Below are positions 1-8,602 of a stretch of 64,000 bases of DNA, in pieces. This DNA comes from Taklimakanibacter sp050246735 (lineage in GTDB: Bacteria > Pseudomonadota > Alphaproteobacteria > Rhizobiales > Aestuariivirgaceae), in contig JBFWVM010000001.1 in NCBI GenBank assembly GCA_050246735.1, positions 1-64,000 of the forward strand, in the 5' to 3' direction. The notes beneath the pieces were generated by a model, which had not been told where the DNA came from, made no database searches, and saw only the letters and a program-made list of their open reading frames with translations. Within the stretch, counting starts at the first letter, position 1; each line of letters opens with the position of its first letter. Both the position numbers and the translations under genes were made by a program.

Positions 1-66
1 ATCACTGATCTCGCACAGCTCTTGCCGTGGAATTGGCGCCTCGCGCGTATAGACCGCGCCGCCTGA
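1..66 (+). pseudogene. IS66-family transposase, C-terminal remnant
   Basis: The window opens inside an open frame reading ITDLAQLLPWNW before a TGA at 64-66. The 'LLPWNW' block close to the stop resembles the extreme C-terminus of IS66-type transposases. The rest of the gene, if present, is to the left of the window. Other mobile-element fragments follow within 1.7 kb, which supports the call. Only 21 codons are visible, so the assignment rests on one short motif. Confidence 0.5.
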
Positions 67-317
67 ACCGATCTCAGGCCTCATTCGCAGCACATCATCC
101 CCCGCGGTCCTGAGCGGATGGTTACCATAGTTCGCGAGCATCCCAACTTGGCGACCAATCGCGAAATTGCAGCCGAGATAATCAGACGCAAGGGATGGAG
201 TATGACCAAATCTGGCCTTGCTCGATTCCATTGCGGGCAAGGTCAAGGACGTCAGGAAGCGGCTACGCTAGCGGTCGGTAAGGGGCCGGGGCAGTATATG
301 CTGTGGGAGGTTGCGCG
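67..317. other. Intergenic stretch, no convincing gene
   Basis: This is about 250 bases between the IS66 remnant and the first complete gene. A 67-codon open frame from 118 on the plus strand has no recognisable domain and no clear ribosome binding site, so it is not called as a gene. Nothing else is supported here. Confidence 0.5.
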
Positions 318-869
318 CTAGATTTTTACCGGTGGGAGGGCTTCGTTGGGAGCATACTTTTCCGCCACCTCAAATAAACACTCATAGTTAGATCGTTTAA
401 ATTCGCCCGAGTATGGCGCATCGATCTTATCGGAAATCGCTTGGAGGACGTTGTAGTAGACCAGAATATTTTTCTGAAGCGCTTCCACAATTGATGTTAC
501 GAAGGTAGGGCGCGATTCCTTGTCTATATTCTCACCCTGGATAGCAATAGCGATCGACTTCAACTCTCCAAAATAGAGATCGCCTGCCGTGGAGATTGCT
601 TGGAAGTCATCCAGCGTTATTTTGGACTTTTTCTGTTTTTTGCTTATGTACGACTGTATGGCATTCGTAAATTGCTTATACCGCTCCTCTTTTTCTTTCT
701 TATGAGCCAAGCCGTTTTCATACAGTCTTTGCTTGTGATCCAATCTTTCAGATTTTGACAGCGTGAACCGGCTAATGAAGAAGCCAATCACGGTGCCTAC
801 AGCGAAGGTGATCGCGGGCATGATAGCCGGATTGTCCTTAAGCAGTTTTAGGATTTCCTCCCATGTCAT
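318..869 (-). CDS. Hypothetical membrane-anchored coiled-coil protein
   Basis: A 183-residue protein of unknown function. A hydrophobic segment at about residues 15-34 (PAITFAVGTVIGFFISRF) can act as one N-terminal membrane anchor. It is followed by a Lys/Glu-rich, probably helical stretch (residues 38-85) and a cytoplasmic-looking C-terminal part. Base composition is clearly AT-richer than the catabolic genes that follow, and Lys and Ile are frequent, which suggests acquired DNA. Its ATG overlaps the stop of the upstream 96-residue gene by 4 bp (ATGA), so the two are probably translated as a coupled pair. No family was recognised. Confidence 0.6.
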   Translation of the reverse strand: MTWEEILKLLKDNPAIMPAITFAVGTVIGFFISRFTLSKSERLDHKQRLYENGLAHKKEKEERYKQFTNAIQSYISKKQKKSKITLDDFQAISTAGDLYFGELKSIAIAIQGENIDKESRPTFVTSIVEALQKNILVYYNVLQAISDKIDAPYSGEFKRSNYECLFEVAEKYAPNEALPPVKI

Positions 870-1156
870 TTTTTGAGTGCTTCCTGCAACAGCATCTCAA
901 GTGTGTCTGCTTCGCTTGCGTAGAAGTGAGTCCGAAAGCCGACAAAGACCAGCTTGGCGGCTGACTCGCCAGCCACTTCTCTACCCACGCCATTCCGAAT
1001 ATTCGCCTGCGTAAGCTGCGCCCACCTTTCGATTTCGGTGGACGACGGCGCATTGGGAAGGCCATACTTAATCTTCAACCTAGTGCCGAGATCGCCCATG
1101 AATTTCTCCCATTCTTGTAAGAAATCAGAAGATCGCAGGAGCGCAGCCATCGACAA
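866..1156 (-). CDS. Hypothetical small protein, partner of the membrane protein
   Basis: A 96-residue soluble protein with no signal peptide or membrane segment and no recognised family. It overlaps the downstream anchored protein gene by 4 bp, the usual sign of a functional pair. The second codon after the Ser is again Met, so the start could be two codons later. The pair lies between IS remnants and is AT-richer than its surroundings. It may be cargo of a former mobile element, such as a small accessory or defence cassette, but nothing in the sequence proves a role. Confidence 0.5.
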   Translation of the reverse strand: MSMAALLRSSDFLQEWEKFMGDLGTRLKIKYGLPNAPSSTEIERWAQLTQANIRNGVGREVAGESAAKLVFVGFRTHFYASEADTLEMLLQEALKK

Positions 1157-1274
1157 AAATCCTCATTTCGAGTAATGTTGAATCGCTCGATTGAAGACCC
1201 ACGATCGATAAGGCTACCGCTAGAGCGGCTACTCTGCGTAGCAACATTACTAATACACAAATTTGTCCTTACGG
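1157..1274. promoter_or_regulatory. Probable upstream region of the two-gene accessory unit
   Basis: The only non-coding space upstream of the minus-strand pair 1156-318. It holds a short dyad (CCGCTAGAGCGG near 1208-1219) but no clear -35/-10 pair that I can defend. It is bounded on the far side by a hairpin at 1275-1305. Confidence 0.25.
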
Positions 1275-1305
1275 AAAGCCGTCACATATGGTTGTGGACG
1301 GCTTT
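1275..1305 (+). terminator. Hairpin with T-run, probable rho-independent terminator
   Basis: A perfect 9-bp inverted repeat, AAAGCCGTC (1275-1283) and GACGGCTTT (1297-1305), with a 13-nt loop. On the plus strand it is followed by a T-rich stretch (TTATCTTT). It lies directly beyond the stop of the minus-strand IS1595-like remnant, so it could also be part of that element's end. No plus-strand gene is seen just upstream, so what it terminates is unclear. Confidence 0.45.
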
Positions 1306-1454
1306 TTATCTTTGCCAATACCCTTTCCACTCCAGACTGACCGGGTGGGCGAGCGCCAGTGCAACAGTGCGATAGGCCAGCCCGCCATTGTCCACGCGAC
1401 AATGATCCTCGTTCCAGGCCGCATGGGCGGCATATTGATGAAGATGCTGCGGGG
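1306..1454 (-). pseudogene. IS1595/ISXO2-like transposase, C-terminal fragment
   Basis: The minus-strand frame ends ...AAWNEDHCRVDNG...ALAHPVSLEWKGYWQR followed by TAA at 1308-1306. ISXO2-like (IS1595 group) DDE transposases characteristically end with a block of the type AAWREDxRRxSNG followed by a terminal GYWQR. Only about 50 codons are left. Upstream the frame runs into sequence that is the antisense of an IS1634-type transposase, so the gene is truncated near 1455-1462. It is not expected to be functional. Confidence 0.7.
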
Positions 1455-1462
1455 CTGACGAA

Positions 1463-1651
1463 ATGGTGTTGGCCATGGACCATTCGGCGCAAGCGGCCGA
1501 AATAGCACTCGAGGACCTGTGCGAGCGCTTGCTGCCGGCGGGCCAGGAGCGTATCGGCTGGGCGAAGATGGCGGCCATCCTGGTGACAGCGCGGCTATGC
1601 GAACCATCGAGCGAGCTGCACATTGCCGAGAATTGGTATCGGCGCTCGGCG
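1463..1651 (+). pseudogene. IS1634-family transposase fragment
   Basis: The plus-strand reading LCERLLPAGQERIGW...MAAILVTARLCEPSSE followed by LHIAENWYRR matches the internal region of IS1634-type transposases, typically W-x-x-MA-x-ILV-x-ARLCEPSSELHIAExWYR. Both ends are missing. The left end abuts the oppositely oriented IS1595-like fragment and the frame stops shortly after 1651. It is a decayed piece with no catalytic DDE residues left. Confidence 0.7.
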
Positions 1652-1823
1652 CCTAACCCAACTTCACCAAAAATGTAGTGACGACTTTTCGGCTAAACCA
1701 TTGATTTGCCCACACCCGACCCCCGAATCTGCGCAAGTTGGGCTAATGCGGCTAACACCGCCCACCACCTCACGACTTAACCCCGCACCGGCTTGGCGCG
1801 TTTGCTACCGAATGCCGTATCGA

Positions 1824-3722
1824 TCAGTGACCTGACGGCTCGACGGCGCAGCGCGCCTTGACCCAATCGGGAAAGACGGGCGGGGACGGCGGCAGGATGC
1901 CGGTTTCCTGGTGGCAGCGGTCCAGGATCTCCTCGATCGTGCCGCCCCGGTCGAACAGCGGCGCCGTTCTGCGCTCCGACGACAGCTCCGCGCGAAGGGC
2001 ATTCGTCCGCTCCATGTCGACGTCGCCCAGGCCGTCGATGACGACGCCGTAGCTCAGCGCTCCTGCCTGGCTGACGAGCCCTTCCTCGTAATCGTGCATC
2101 ACTTTCGCGATGGGCCGCTTCAGCGGGTCGCCCCAGCCGCCGCCGCCCCAGGTCAGGAAGTGCACAACGTCGCCGGCCTTGACCGCCAGCCTGTCGCATT
2201 TCGAGGGAAGCGTCTCGCGCCCGCCATCGGCGCGGACGATGTATTTGGCGCTGCGCCTGGCGGGCTTGCCGCCATTCACGCCCCATGGATGGGTGAGCCA
2301 GCGGTCGTCGTGGATGGAGACATGGCCGTCGTTCAGGACGCGATAGGCCGTATGGACGCCGTTTCCGCCACGATGCAGTCCGGCGCCGCCGCTGTCGGGA
2401 ATGACGGCATGGATGTCCAAACGGATGGGAAGGATCGATTCGAGATATTCGCTCGAGACATTGGTGAAGTCCGGCCACATGCCGTGGCCGTCGGCGCCGT
2501 CGCCGGAGGGCGCCGCCGCCACCCCGCCGAAGGCGATATGGAAGAGCTGGAACCATTCGCCGCGGGAATTGTAGCCCGAATAGAGGAAATGCGGGCTGGC
2601 GGAGAAGCCGGCGGCGCACAGGAATTCCGGATTGCCGCTGCCGAACAGGCCGGCCAGCACATCCATGCAGCGCGCCAGGCCATGCGTCCTGCACGACAAG
2701 GCGGCGGGCTTGACCGGGTTGAGCAGCGTGCCGCGCGGGATGCGGACGTCCATCAGGTCGTAGAAGCCGTCGTTGAAGAGGATCTGCGGGTCGGCCAGCT
2801 GGATGAGGAAGACGCCGCAATGCATCTTCGTCATCTCCTCATTGCAGTAGAAATTGATCGAGCTCTGCGACTGCGGGTCGGTTCCTTCGAAGTCGAGGAT
2901 CATCTTCTCGCCTTCGCGCCAGAGCGAGCAGGCGATCTTGTAGGGCCCCATGCCGGTGCCGTCGTCGTCGATATAGTCCTCGAAATACTGCCTGGATTCC
3001 GGGATTCCCCGCAGGATCACCCGGCGCATGGCCTCCTTCGTGCGGTCGAGGAGGGCGTTCAACGCTGAGCAATAGAGGTCGTCGCCGAAACGGTCGGCCA
3101 GCTCGACGACCCGGACGCCGGCGATGCGGCAGCCGGCGATCAATGCGTTGAGGTCGGCCTCGTTCCACTGCGGCATCCGGCAGTTGTGGAGGATGAGCTT
3201 CAGGATCTCGGCGTTGAGGACGCCCCTGTTGTAGATCTTGGTGGGCGGAATCAGGATGCCTTCCTCGTAGATCTGCTGGGCGTCGGTCGGCATGCTGCCC
3301 GGGCTGCGGCCGCCCGAATCCGTCATATGGCCGAACATCGCCGACCAGCCGAGCAGGCGGCCCTTCTTGTAGATGGGCATCAGGACGAGCCAGTCCGAGG
3401 AATGGCTTATGGCGCCGTTGCAGGAATAGGGATCGTTCGTCAGGAAGACGTCGCCCTCGTGGATATCGCCGTCATAGGCCTTCTTGAAAAGATTGATGAA
3501 GGCGCCGAACTGGCCGACCACCATCTTGCCGTCGCGGTTGGCGATCATCGGGAACTCGTCGCGCTGCTCGCGGATGCCGGGCGACATCGCGGTGCGGAAC
3601 AGGACGGCGTCCATCTCGTGGCGCGCATTGAGCAGCGCATTCTCGATGATGTCGAGATCGACAGGGTCGACGGCCACAGTCGCGAATGGGGTCGTGCTCG
3701 TTTCGATGATCCGCGCCGGCAT
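1824..3722 (-). CDS. hyuB: Hydantoinase B / oxoprolinase-type subunit (HyuB)
   Basis: 632 residues, full length for a stand-alone HyuB. The N-terminal half has the family blocks DxxxENALLNARHEMDAVLFRTAMSP, 'FLTNDPYSCNG' and 'GHMTDSGGRSPGS'. The C-terminal part has the Gly-rich HFLTWGGGGWGDPLKRP block. HyuB works with HyuA in ATP-dependent opening (or carboxylation) of cyclic amides or ketones such as N-methylhydantoin, 5-oxoproline or acetophenone; the substrate cannot be read from sequence. It is the last gene of the minus-strand operon 7600-1824, 12 bp after hyuA, with a GAGG ribosome binding site before the ATG. The adjoining isochorismatase-fold gene favours a hydantoin-like substrate. 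Confidence 0.88.
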   Translation of the reverse strand: MPARIIETSTTPFATVAVDPVDLDIIENALLNARHEMDAVLFRTAMSPGIREQRDEFPMIANRDGKMVVGQFGAFINLFKKAYDGDIHEGDVFLTNDPYSCNGAISHSSDWLVLMPIYKKGRLLGWSAMFGHMTDSGGRSPGSMPTDAQQIYEEGILIPPTKIYNRGVLNAEILKLILHNCRMPQWNEADLNALIAGCRIAGVRVVELADRFGDDLYCSALNALLDRTKEAMRRVILRGIPESRQYFEDYIDDDGTGMGPYKIACSLWREGEKMILDFEGTDPQSQSSINFYCNEEMTKMHCGVFLIQLADPQILFNDGFYDLMDVRIPRGTLLNPVKPAALSCRTHGLARCMDVLAGLFGSGNPEFLCAAGFSASPHFLYSGYNSRGEWFQLFHIAFGGVAAAPSGDGADGHGMWPDFTNVSSEYLESILPIRLDIHAVIPDSGGAGLHRGGNGVHTAYRVLNDGHVSIHDDRWLTHPWGVNGGKPARRSAKYIVRADGGRETLPSKCDRLAVKAGDVVHFLTWGGGGWGDPLKRPIAKVMHDYEEGLVSQAGALSYGVVIDGLGDVDMERTNALRAELSSERRTAPLFDRGGTIEEILDRCHQETGILPPSPPVFPDWVKARCAVEPSGH

Positions 3723-3734
3723 GGGAACCTCGGA

Positions 3735-5792
3735 CTAGTGTCTGGTTGGCCTGATGATGATATTGCCGAGAGGATCGACGCTTCCCTCATGCCGCGGCAG
3801 GATCAATGTGGTCGAGTCGAGCTGGGTCACGATCGCAGGCCCGTTGACGACGTTCCCCGCCTCGAGGCGGGAGCGGTCGTAGATCGGCGCAGCGACCGTC
3901 TTTCTCTCGAAAATGGCCGGCGCGCTCTCGATGAGGGCCGGCGAAGGATCCGGCCCGCCGGCCGGCAGGGGGGTGATGCCCGACAAAGTCCGCCTGGACT
4001 CCGCTATGGCGCGCAGATTGATGAATTCATGGTCGGCATCGAGGGCAAAGGTGTAGAGCCTGCGGTGAACGTCGTCGAACTGCGCGGCGAGGGATGCGAG
4101 CCCGCCCTCCGCCAGGCGCTCCCGGGCGAATGGAATCGTCTGGTTGAGGACCTGGCCCGAATATCGGACGTCCGCCTCGAACCTCAGGGTCCGATTCTCA
4201 CACGAGATGCCGTCGTCGTCCAGCCCGCGTGAGGCCCTGGCCGCCAGGTCGTCCAGAAGCCGCTCCAGCTCCGCGACGTCGGTTTCGCGGAAGCGCTTGT
4301 GAAAGCTCCTCGCGGCCTCGTCGCGGGCCGAGGTGGTCGCATCGCCGAGAGCGCAGAGAACACCGGGTCCCGGGGGAACGATCACCGGCCAGCAGCCGAT
4401 GAGAGCCGCGACCGCGTTGGCATGAAGCGGACCCGCTCCCCCGAACGCCACCAGCGCAAGGCGCCTCGGGTCGAACCCCTTCTGGACCGATACCAGCCGG
4501 AGAGCGCCCACCATGTTCTCGTTGACGATGTCGTAGATGCCCTGGGCCGCCCTTTCGACGTCGAAATTCAGGGCCTTCGCGATCGAGCCGACGGCTTCGA
4601 TGGCGAGCTCCCGGCTGATCTTCATATCGCCGCCGAGACGCGACAGCATCGGAAGGTAGCCGAGGACGACATTGGCGTCGGTCACCGTCGGCGCGGTCCC
4701 GCCCTTGCCATAGGCCGCGGGGCCCGGCGCCGAGCCCGCACTTTGCGGGCCGACCCGCAGAGCCCTGGTCAGCTCCGGCACATGGGCGATCGATCCGCCG
4801 CCGGCGCCCACGGTGCGCGTGTCGATCGAGGATGCGCGGACGCTGAGCTCTCCGACCATGGTTTCCCGCCGCACCTCGGCCTCGCCGTTGCGCACGAGAC
4901 AGACATCGGTCGACGTTCCGCCCATGTCGAAGGTGAGGAAATCCCGGTAGCCCGCCTGCGACGCCGTCCATATGGCGCCCGCGACCCCGCCGGCCGGCCC
5001 GCTCATCAGCAGATTGACGGGAGAGCTCTCGGCGCCGCGCGTCGACGTCAGCCCGCCGTCGGAGCGAAGTATGTTGAGCTTTATGTCGCCGCAGACCGAT
5101 GTGAGCTGCCGGCCGAAATTGCGGACATAGCGCCCGACCGTCGGTCCGACATAGGCGTTGGCGACGGTCGTGATCGTGCGCTCATACTCCTGCATCTCGG
5201 GCACCACCTGGGACGAAAGCGATATCGCGACGTCCGGAAGCTCGACCGCCGCGATCTCGGCGACGCGGCGCTCGTGCGCGTCATTGGCATAGGAATGAAT
5301 GAGCGATACGGCGAGCGCGTCGATCCCCCTGGCGCGGAGGCCCCTGAGCGCTTCGATGAGCCCTGTCTCGTCCAGCGGAAGAACGACATTGCCGGAGGCA
5401 TCGATGCGCTCATCGGCCTCGATGGTGAGCGAAAGCGGCGCGAGAGGGGGCTTCATGTTGAAGTTCACCCATGCACCGAGGCCGCCCGGGATGAACGACC
5501 TGGCGATCTGCAATATGTATCTGTACCCGGCGGTGGTCACCAATCCGACGCGCGATCCCTCGCCGGTCAGGACGGCATTGGTGGCGACCGTCGTTCCGTG
5601 CATCAGCTGATGGATGTCGCGCGGATCGATGCCGGCGGTCGCGCAGATGCGCTCGATGCCCGAGATAATGCCGAGCGAGGCATCGGGATAGGTCGAGGGG
5701 ACCTTGGCGACGTGGAACGTCTTTCCCGCATCGTCGACAAGGACGAGATCGGTGAAGGTGCCGCCTACATCGACGCCCAAACGATATGCCAT
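3735..5792 (-). CDS. hyuA: Hydantoinase A / oxoprolinase-type ATPase subunit (HyuA)
   Basis: 685 residues. The N-terminal phosphate-binding block VDVGGTFTD (residues 7-15) and the later 'LTFDMGGTSTDV' block show the ASKHA ATPase fold of the Hydantoinase_A family. Also present are 'HGTTVATNAVL', 'MSGPAGG' and 'GAGGGSIAHV', and the C-terminal domain near residue 650 reads NGPAIVTQLDSTT. The enzyme supplies ATP-dependent activation for ring opening with HyuB. An AGGAAGG ribosome binding site supports the ATG at 5792. It lies between the cysteine hydrolase gene and hyuB in one operon. Confidence 0.9.
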   Translation of the reverse strand: MAYRLGVDVGGTFTDLVLVDDAGKTFHVAKVPSTYPDASLGIISGIERICATAGIDPRDIHQLMHGTTVATNAVLTGEGSRVGLVTTAGYRYILQIARSFIPGGLGAWVNFNMKPPLAPLSLTIEADERIDASGNVVLPLDETGLIEALRGLRARGIDALAVSLIHSYANDAHERRVAEIAAVELPDVAISLSSQVVPEMQEYERTITTVANAYVGPTVGRYVRNFGRQLTSVCGDIKLNILRSDGGLTSTRGAESSPVNLLMSGPAGGVAGAIWTASQAGYRDFLTFDMGGTSTDVCLVRNGEAEVRRETMVGELSVRASSIDTRTVGAGGGSIAHVPELTRALRVGPQSAGSAPGPAAYGKGGTAPTVTDANVVLGYLPMLSRLGGDMKISRELAIEAVGSIAKALNFDVERAAQGIYDIVNENMVGALRLVSVQKGFDPRRLALVAFGGAGPLHANAVAALIGCWPVIVPPGPGVLCALGDATTSARDEAARSFHKRFRETDVAELERLLDDLAARASRGLDDDGISCENRTLRFEADVRYSGQVLNQTIPFARERLAEGGLASLAAQFDDVHRRLYTFALDADHEFINLRAIAESRRTLSGITPLPAGGPDPSPALIESAPAIFERKTVAAPIYDRSRLEAGNVVNGPAIVTQLDSTTLILPRHEGSVDPLGNIIIRPTRH

Positions 5793-5831
5793 GACCTTCC
5801 TGCTGCTGCCGACGGATGCCGGAATCCCGGG

Positions 5832-6533
5832 CTAGGCGCGGGGATATTCGTAGACCGCGACCTGATTTCCCTCGAGATGGGCGATCACCTTGTCGAGAGG
5901 CTCCACGTCGCAGTACTTCATGTCCAGGTCGAATATATTCCATTCGACCGCCGCGGGCACCCGGTCGCCGACGCATTCGCGCACGACGACCGTGCGGAAG
6001 CCCTCGCCGAGCGCGTCTTCGATCGTATGCCTGACGCATCCCGCCATGGTGACGCCGGTGCAGATCAACGTGTCGATTCCCCCGGCGCGCAATATCCCGC
6101 CCAGATGCGTTCCGGCAAAGGCGCTCGGACGCTTCTTCACGATGACCGTGTCGACGCCGTCAACCGGCTTTATGCGCTCGTCGATCTCCACGGCGGAGGA
6201 GCCCAGCATGAGGTCTTCCCATGGCCCCTTGAGCGGGAAGGCGCCGATGTCGAAGCGGCTGCAGAAGGCGGTGGTGGTGTAGATGATGGGCAGGTTCTTG
6301 GCGCGGGCGGCCTGCAGCAGGCGCTGGGTGCCGGGGATGATCAGATCATCCATGTCGTTGCAGGTGAAGCGGTAGCCCCGGCGCGTCCAGGCGTTGGCGA
6401 GGTCGATGTTGAGTATGGCCGGCGACTTGCCGTAGCCGCTTCGCTGGTTCCATCCGCGATTGGCATAGAGCGAGGAATCCTCGTTGAAGATCGTCTCCAG
6501 CGCCTGTTGGACTTCGGGGGAGGTCTTGTTCAT
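5832..6533 (-). CDS. Isochorismatase-fold cysteine hydrolase, N-carbamoylsarcosine amidase-like
   Basis: 233 residues of the isochorismatase/nicotinamidase fold. The expected triad is visible: Asp44 in 'LNIDLANAW', Lys133 or Lys134 in 'IVKKRPSAF', and nucleophile Cys166 in 'TMAGCVRHT'. Family members split an amide or carbamoyl group. N-carbamoylsarcosine amidohydrolase acts just after an ATP-dependent N-methylhydantoinase, which is the arrangement here with hyuA and hyuB downstream. A carbamoyl product of the HyuAB step is therefore the most reasonable substrate, by inference. It is the second gene of the operon, 53 bp after the binding-protein gene, with GGAACG ahead of the ATG. Confidence 0.82.
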   Translation of the reverse strand: MNKTSPEVQQALETIFNEDSSLYANRGWNQRSGYGKSPAILNIDLANAWTRRGYRFTCNDMDDLIIPGTQRLLQAARAKNLPIIYTTTAFCSRFDIGAFPLKGPWEDLMLGSSAVEIDERIKPVDGVDTVIVKKRPSAFAGTHLGGILRAGGIDTLICTGVTMAGCVRHTIEDALGEGFRTVVVRECVGDRVPAAVEWNIFDLDMKYCDVEPLDKVIAHLEGNQVAVYEYPRA

Positions 6534-6586
6534 CGTCGTTCCTGCGATTTGGCTACGGCATTTCCTGTTCGGACCGTTCGGGATGC

Positions 6587-7600
6587 CTAGGTCTCACCCT
6601 GTTCCGCAAGGTACTTCTCGGCCAGGGGAGATCCCGGCGTTATCAGCTCGAGCGGGACGATGTTGTCCGGCGAACTCCCTTTCGTGACCAGCGTATGGGC
6701 GGTTTCCGCTATGGCATCGCCGACCGCCTTCAAGGGGATCGCCACCGAGGCCCGATAGACGTTGTCGCCTTCCTTCAGCAAGCGCAGCGCCACCACCGTG
6801 CCGTCCATCCCGCCTATGAAGGCATCCTTGCGCTTCGGGTCGCGGCCGGAGGCCACCCAGGCCTTGTATGCGCCCTCCGTCGCCGGATCCTCGACGCCCA
6901 GGATGACGTTCAGGTCCGGATGAGCCTGCAGCAGGGAGCGCGACACGTCCAGGCCTTCGACGGGCGTGACGGCGTTCTGCCTCGCGACGATCGTGACATT
7001 CGGCGCCTTGGCGAGAAGGCCGTCTTCGATGCCCTTGCCGCGCTGCTGGCCCCATACCATCGGCGCAAAGCCGAGTATCGCGACCTGCGCCTTTCCCGCG
7101 AGATTGTCGGTGATCCACTGGCCGGCATATTCCCCGAGCTTGCGGCCGTCATTATACTGCTGGTAGCCCACGGTCGCGTCCTGGTTCGTCAGGCGATCGC
7201 CATAGGTGATCCAGTGGATGCCATTTTCCTTCGCCTGCTTGCCGAGCACCTCGAGGGCGTTGGGATTGGCGCCCTGGGCGACGATGACGGCGACCTTCTG
7301 CTCGATCCATGTCTTGATGGTATTGATCTGCTTGTTCATGTCGGAGCCCGGATCGTCGATGATCAGCTCATAGCCGAGCTCCGCTGCCCGCTTCCTTGCC
7401 TGCTCGAGCGTGACGATCACCGCCCCGATCTTCGACGAGTTCGGGAAGCTGACGGCAATCGTCTTCTTCTCCTGCGCGCTCGAATTTCCGGGCGCCAGCG
7501 GGGCAACGACGGCCGACAAGCCCAATATCGACAGGATCCGAAGAACTTCACGGCGGGCCGGCTTCATGGAGTCACGAGATTTTCCCTGCAAGGCACTCAT
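6587..7600 (-). CDS. ABC transporter periplasmic binding protein, sugar/ribose type (first paralogue)
   Basis: About 337 residues with a Peripla_BP_4-like fold. I chose the ATG at 7600 because GGGAGGAG lies just before it; an in-frame ATG at 7615 lacks this. The N-terminus carries a twin-arginine signal (RREVLRILSILGL) ending near 'NSSAQ', so the protein is exported folded. Mature blocks such as 'NKQINTIKTWI', 'VILGVEDPATEGAYKAW' and 'FIGGMDGT' are nearly identical in the second paralogue at 19390-20397. No permease or ATPase gene accompanies this copy, so it probably uses the RbsA/RbsC-type core at 16776-19357. It leads the hydantoinase operon. Confidence 0.88.
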   Translation of the reverse strand: MSALQGKSRDSMKPARREVLRILSILGLSAVVAPLAPGNSSAQEKKTIAVSFPNSSKIGAVIVTLEQARKRAAELGYELIIDDPGSDMNKQINTIKTWIEQKVAVIVAQGANPNALEVLGKQAKENGIHWITYGDRLTNQDATVGYQQYNDGRKLGEYAGQWITDNLAGKAQVAILGFAPMVWGQQRGKGIEDGLLAKAPNVTIVARQNAVTPVEGLDVSRSLLQAHPDLNVILGVEDPATEGAYKAWVASGRDPKRKDAFIGGMDGTVVALRLLKEGDNVYRASVAIPLKAVGDAIAETAHTLVTKGSSPDNIVPLELITPGSPLAEKYLAEQGET

Positions 7601-7656
7601 TTGCTCCTCCCACATTTCTTTGCGCGTTCATGCGCTTCTGCGGACCGTACCTTACG

Positions 7657-7703
7657 AGCTATATGATAGGTTGTCAATCCAGTATTATAGCTTTATGACA
7701 GTT
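7657..7703. promoter_or_regulatory. Pair of HutC/GntR-type operators, divergent region
   Basis: Two 15-bp near-dyads lie between the divergent binding-protein and GntR genes: AGCTATATGATAGGT (7657-7671) and AGCTTTATGACAGTT (7689-7703). Their centres are 32 bp apart, about three helical turns. They match the perfect palindromes at 15795-15809 and 21561-21575. Likely binding sites for one or both GntR paralogues of this region. Confidence 0.65.
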
Positions 7704-7770
7704 GGATGTTCGGTCTTGCCGGCATTTTGAAAGTGGGTTACCTCATTTCGTGCGCGGCCCCTGGCCCGGG

Positions 7771-8553
7771 GTGGAGGTGGATTTGGCGAAACGTGCAGGC
7801 AGGCTCTTCCCGGCGGCGAAATCGCCGGCCAAGCGTTCGCTGTCGGATGACGTCAGCCACCGGATCGCAGAGGATTACATCGCGAGCAAGAAAGTCGCGG
7901 CGGGCGATCTCCTTCCAAGCGAAGCGGAGCTGTGCGCGATCTATGGCGTCTCCCGCATCACGGTTCGCGCGGCGATCAGGAGCCTGTGGGACCATGGCCT
8001 CATCAGCGTGAGGAACGGCGTCGGGGCGATCGTCCTCCCGCGCGCCAACGAAGTGACTCACGGGCTGGACAGGCTCGCTTCCATCGATACTTTCGCGCGC
8101 CAGGCGGGCCACAAGGTCGAGACGGGACATCTCGCCTGGGAGGACGTGGCGGCCGACGCGGAGATCAGCCGGAAACTGCAGATCCCCGTGGGGACGTCCG
8201 TCCTGCGCGTGACCCGCAGCAAGATCGTGGATCGCGTCCCGGTCGCCTGGATCATCGACGTGTTGCCGCATTCGCTCATCGACAAGAAGTCGCTGCAAAG
8301 GAAGTTCAAGGGATCCGTCCTCGACGTGCTTCTGGACGACCAGCGCTACCGGCTCGACTATGCCGACAGCGAAGTGAAGCCCTGCCTTGCGGACGATAAG
8401 ATGAGGTCCGTCCTCACCGGCAACGCCGATGGACTGCTGCTTCACATGGATACCGTGACGATGACTTTCGACGGGCTCCCCATCCTGTGGGGACAGATAT
8501 GGCTCGATCCCGGGCATTTCCGTTTCTCGTTCCACCGGCGCCGCTTCGCCTGA
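7771..8553 (+). CDS. GntR-family regulator, HutC/UTRA type (first paralogue)
   Basis: About 260 residues. An N-terminal winged helix-turn-helix (LLPSEAELCAIYGVSRITVR) is followed by a UTRA ligand-binding domain ending 'WLDPGHFRFSFHRRRFA'. GTG at 7771 is chosen; GTG 7777 and TTG 7783 are alternatives because GGAGG lies at 7773-7777. The frame is open up to 7702 but that part overlaps an operator. The protein is clearly paralogous to the regulator at 15841-16743 (shared 'SVRNGVGA' and 'HGLDRLASIDTFA'). HutC-type proteins are usually repressors released by a pathway metabolite. The flanking dyads suggest autoregulation and control of the hydantoinase genes. Confidence 0.85.
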   Translation: MEVDLAKRAGRLFPAAKSPAKRSLSDDVSHRIAEDYIASKKVAAGDLLPSEAELCAIYGVSRITVRAAIRSLWDHGLISVRNGVGAIVLPRANEVTHGLDRLASIDTFARQAGHKVETGHLAWEDVAADAEISRKLQIPVGTSVLRVTRSKIVDRVPVAWIIDVLPHSLIDKKSLQRKFKGSVLDVLLDDQRYRLDYADSEVKPCLADDKMRSVLTGNADGLLLHMDTVTMTFDGLPILWGQIWLDPGHFRFSFHRRRFA

Positions 8554-8602
8554 CGCGCCGTCCTGCAGGACAAGACGAAGAGGGCTTGTCCCGGCCCGTC
8601 AG

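Noticed and set aside
118..321. A 67-codon open frame near the left edge
   Set aside because: No recognisable domain, weak start context, and located between mobile-element debris. It is noted only as part of the intergenic stretch.
4299..6590. A 763-codon plus-strand open frame opposite hyuA and the cysteine hydrolase
   Set aside because: It is an antisense shadow of two well-supported genes, with no domain and no ribosome binding site of its own.
7702..7770. Upstream extension of the first GntR gene to a TTG at 7702
   Set aside because: That start overlaps the operator at 7689-7703 and lacks a ribosome binding site. The extension has no similarity to the paralogue.
8568..8591. GGACAAG...CTTGTCC hairpin after the first GntR gene as a terminator
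   Set aside because: The stem is only 7 bp with a 10-nt loop and no T-run follows, so termination is not supported.
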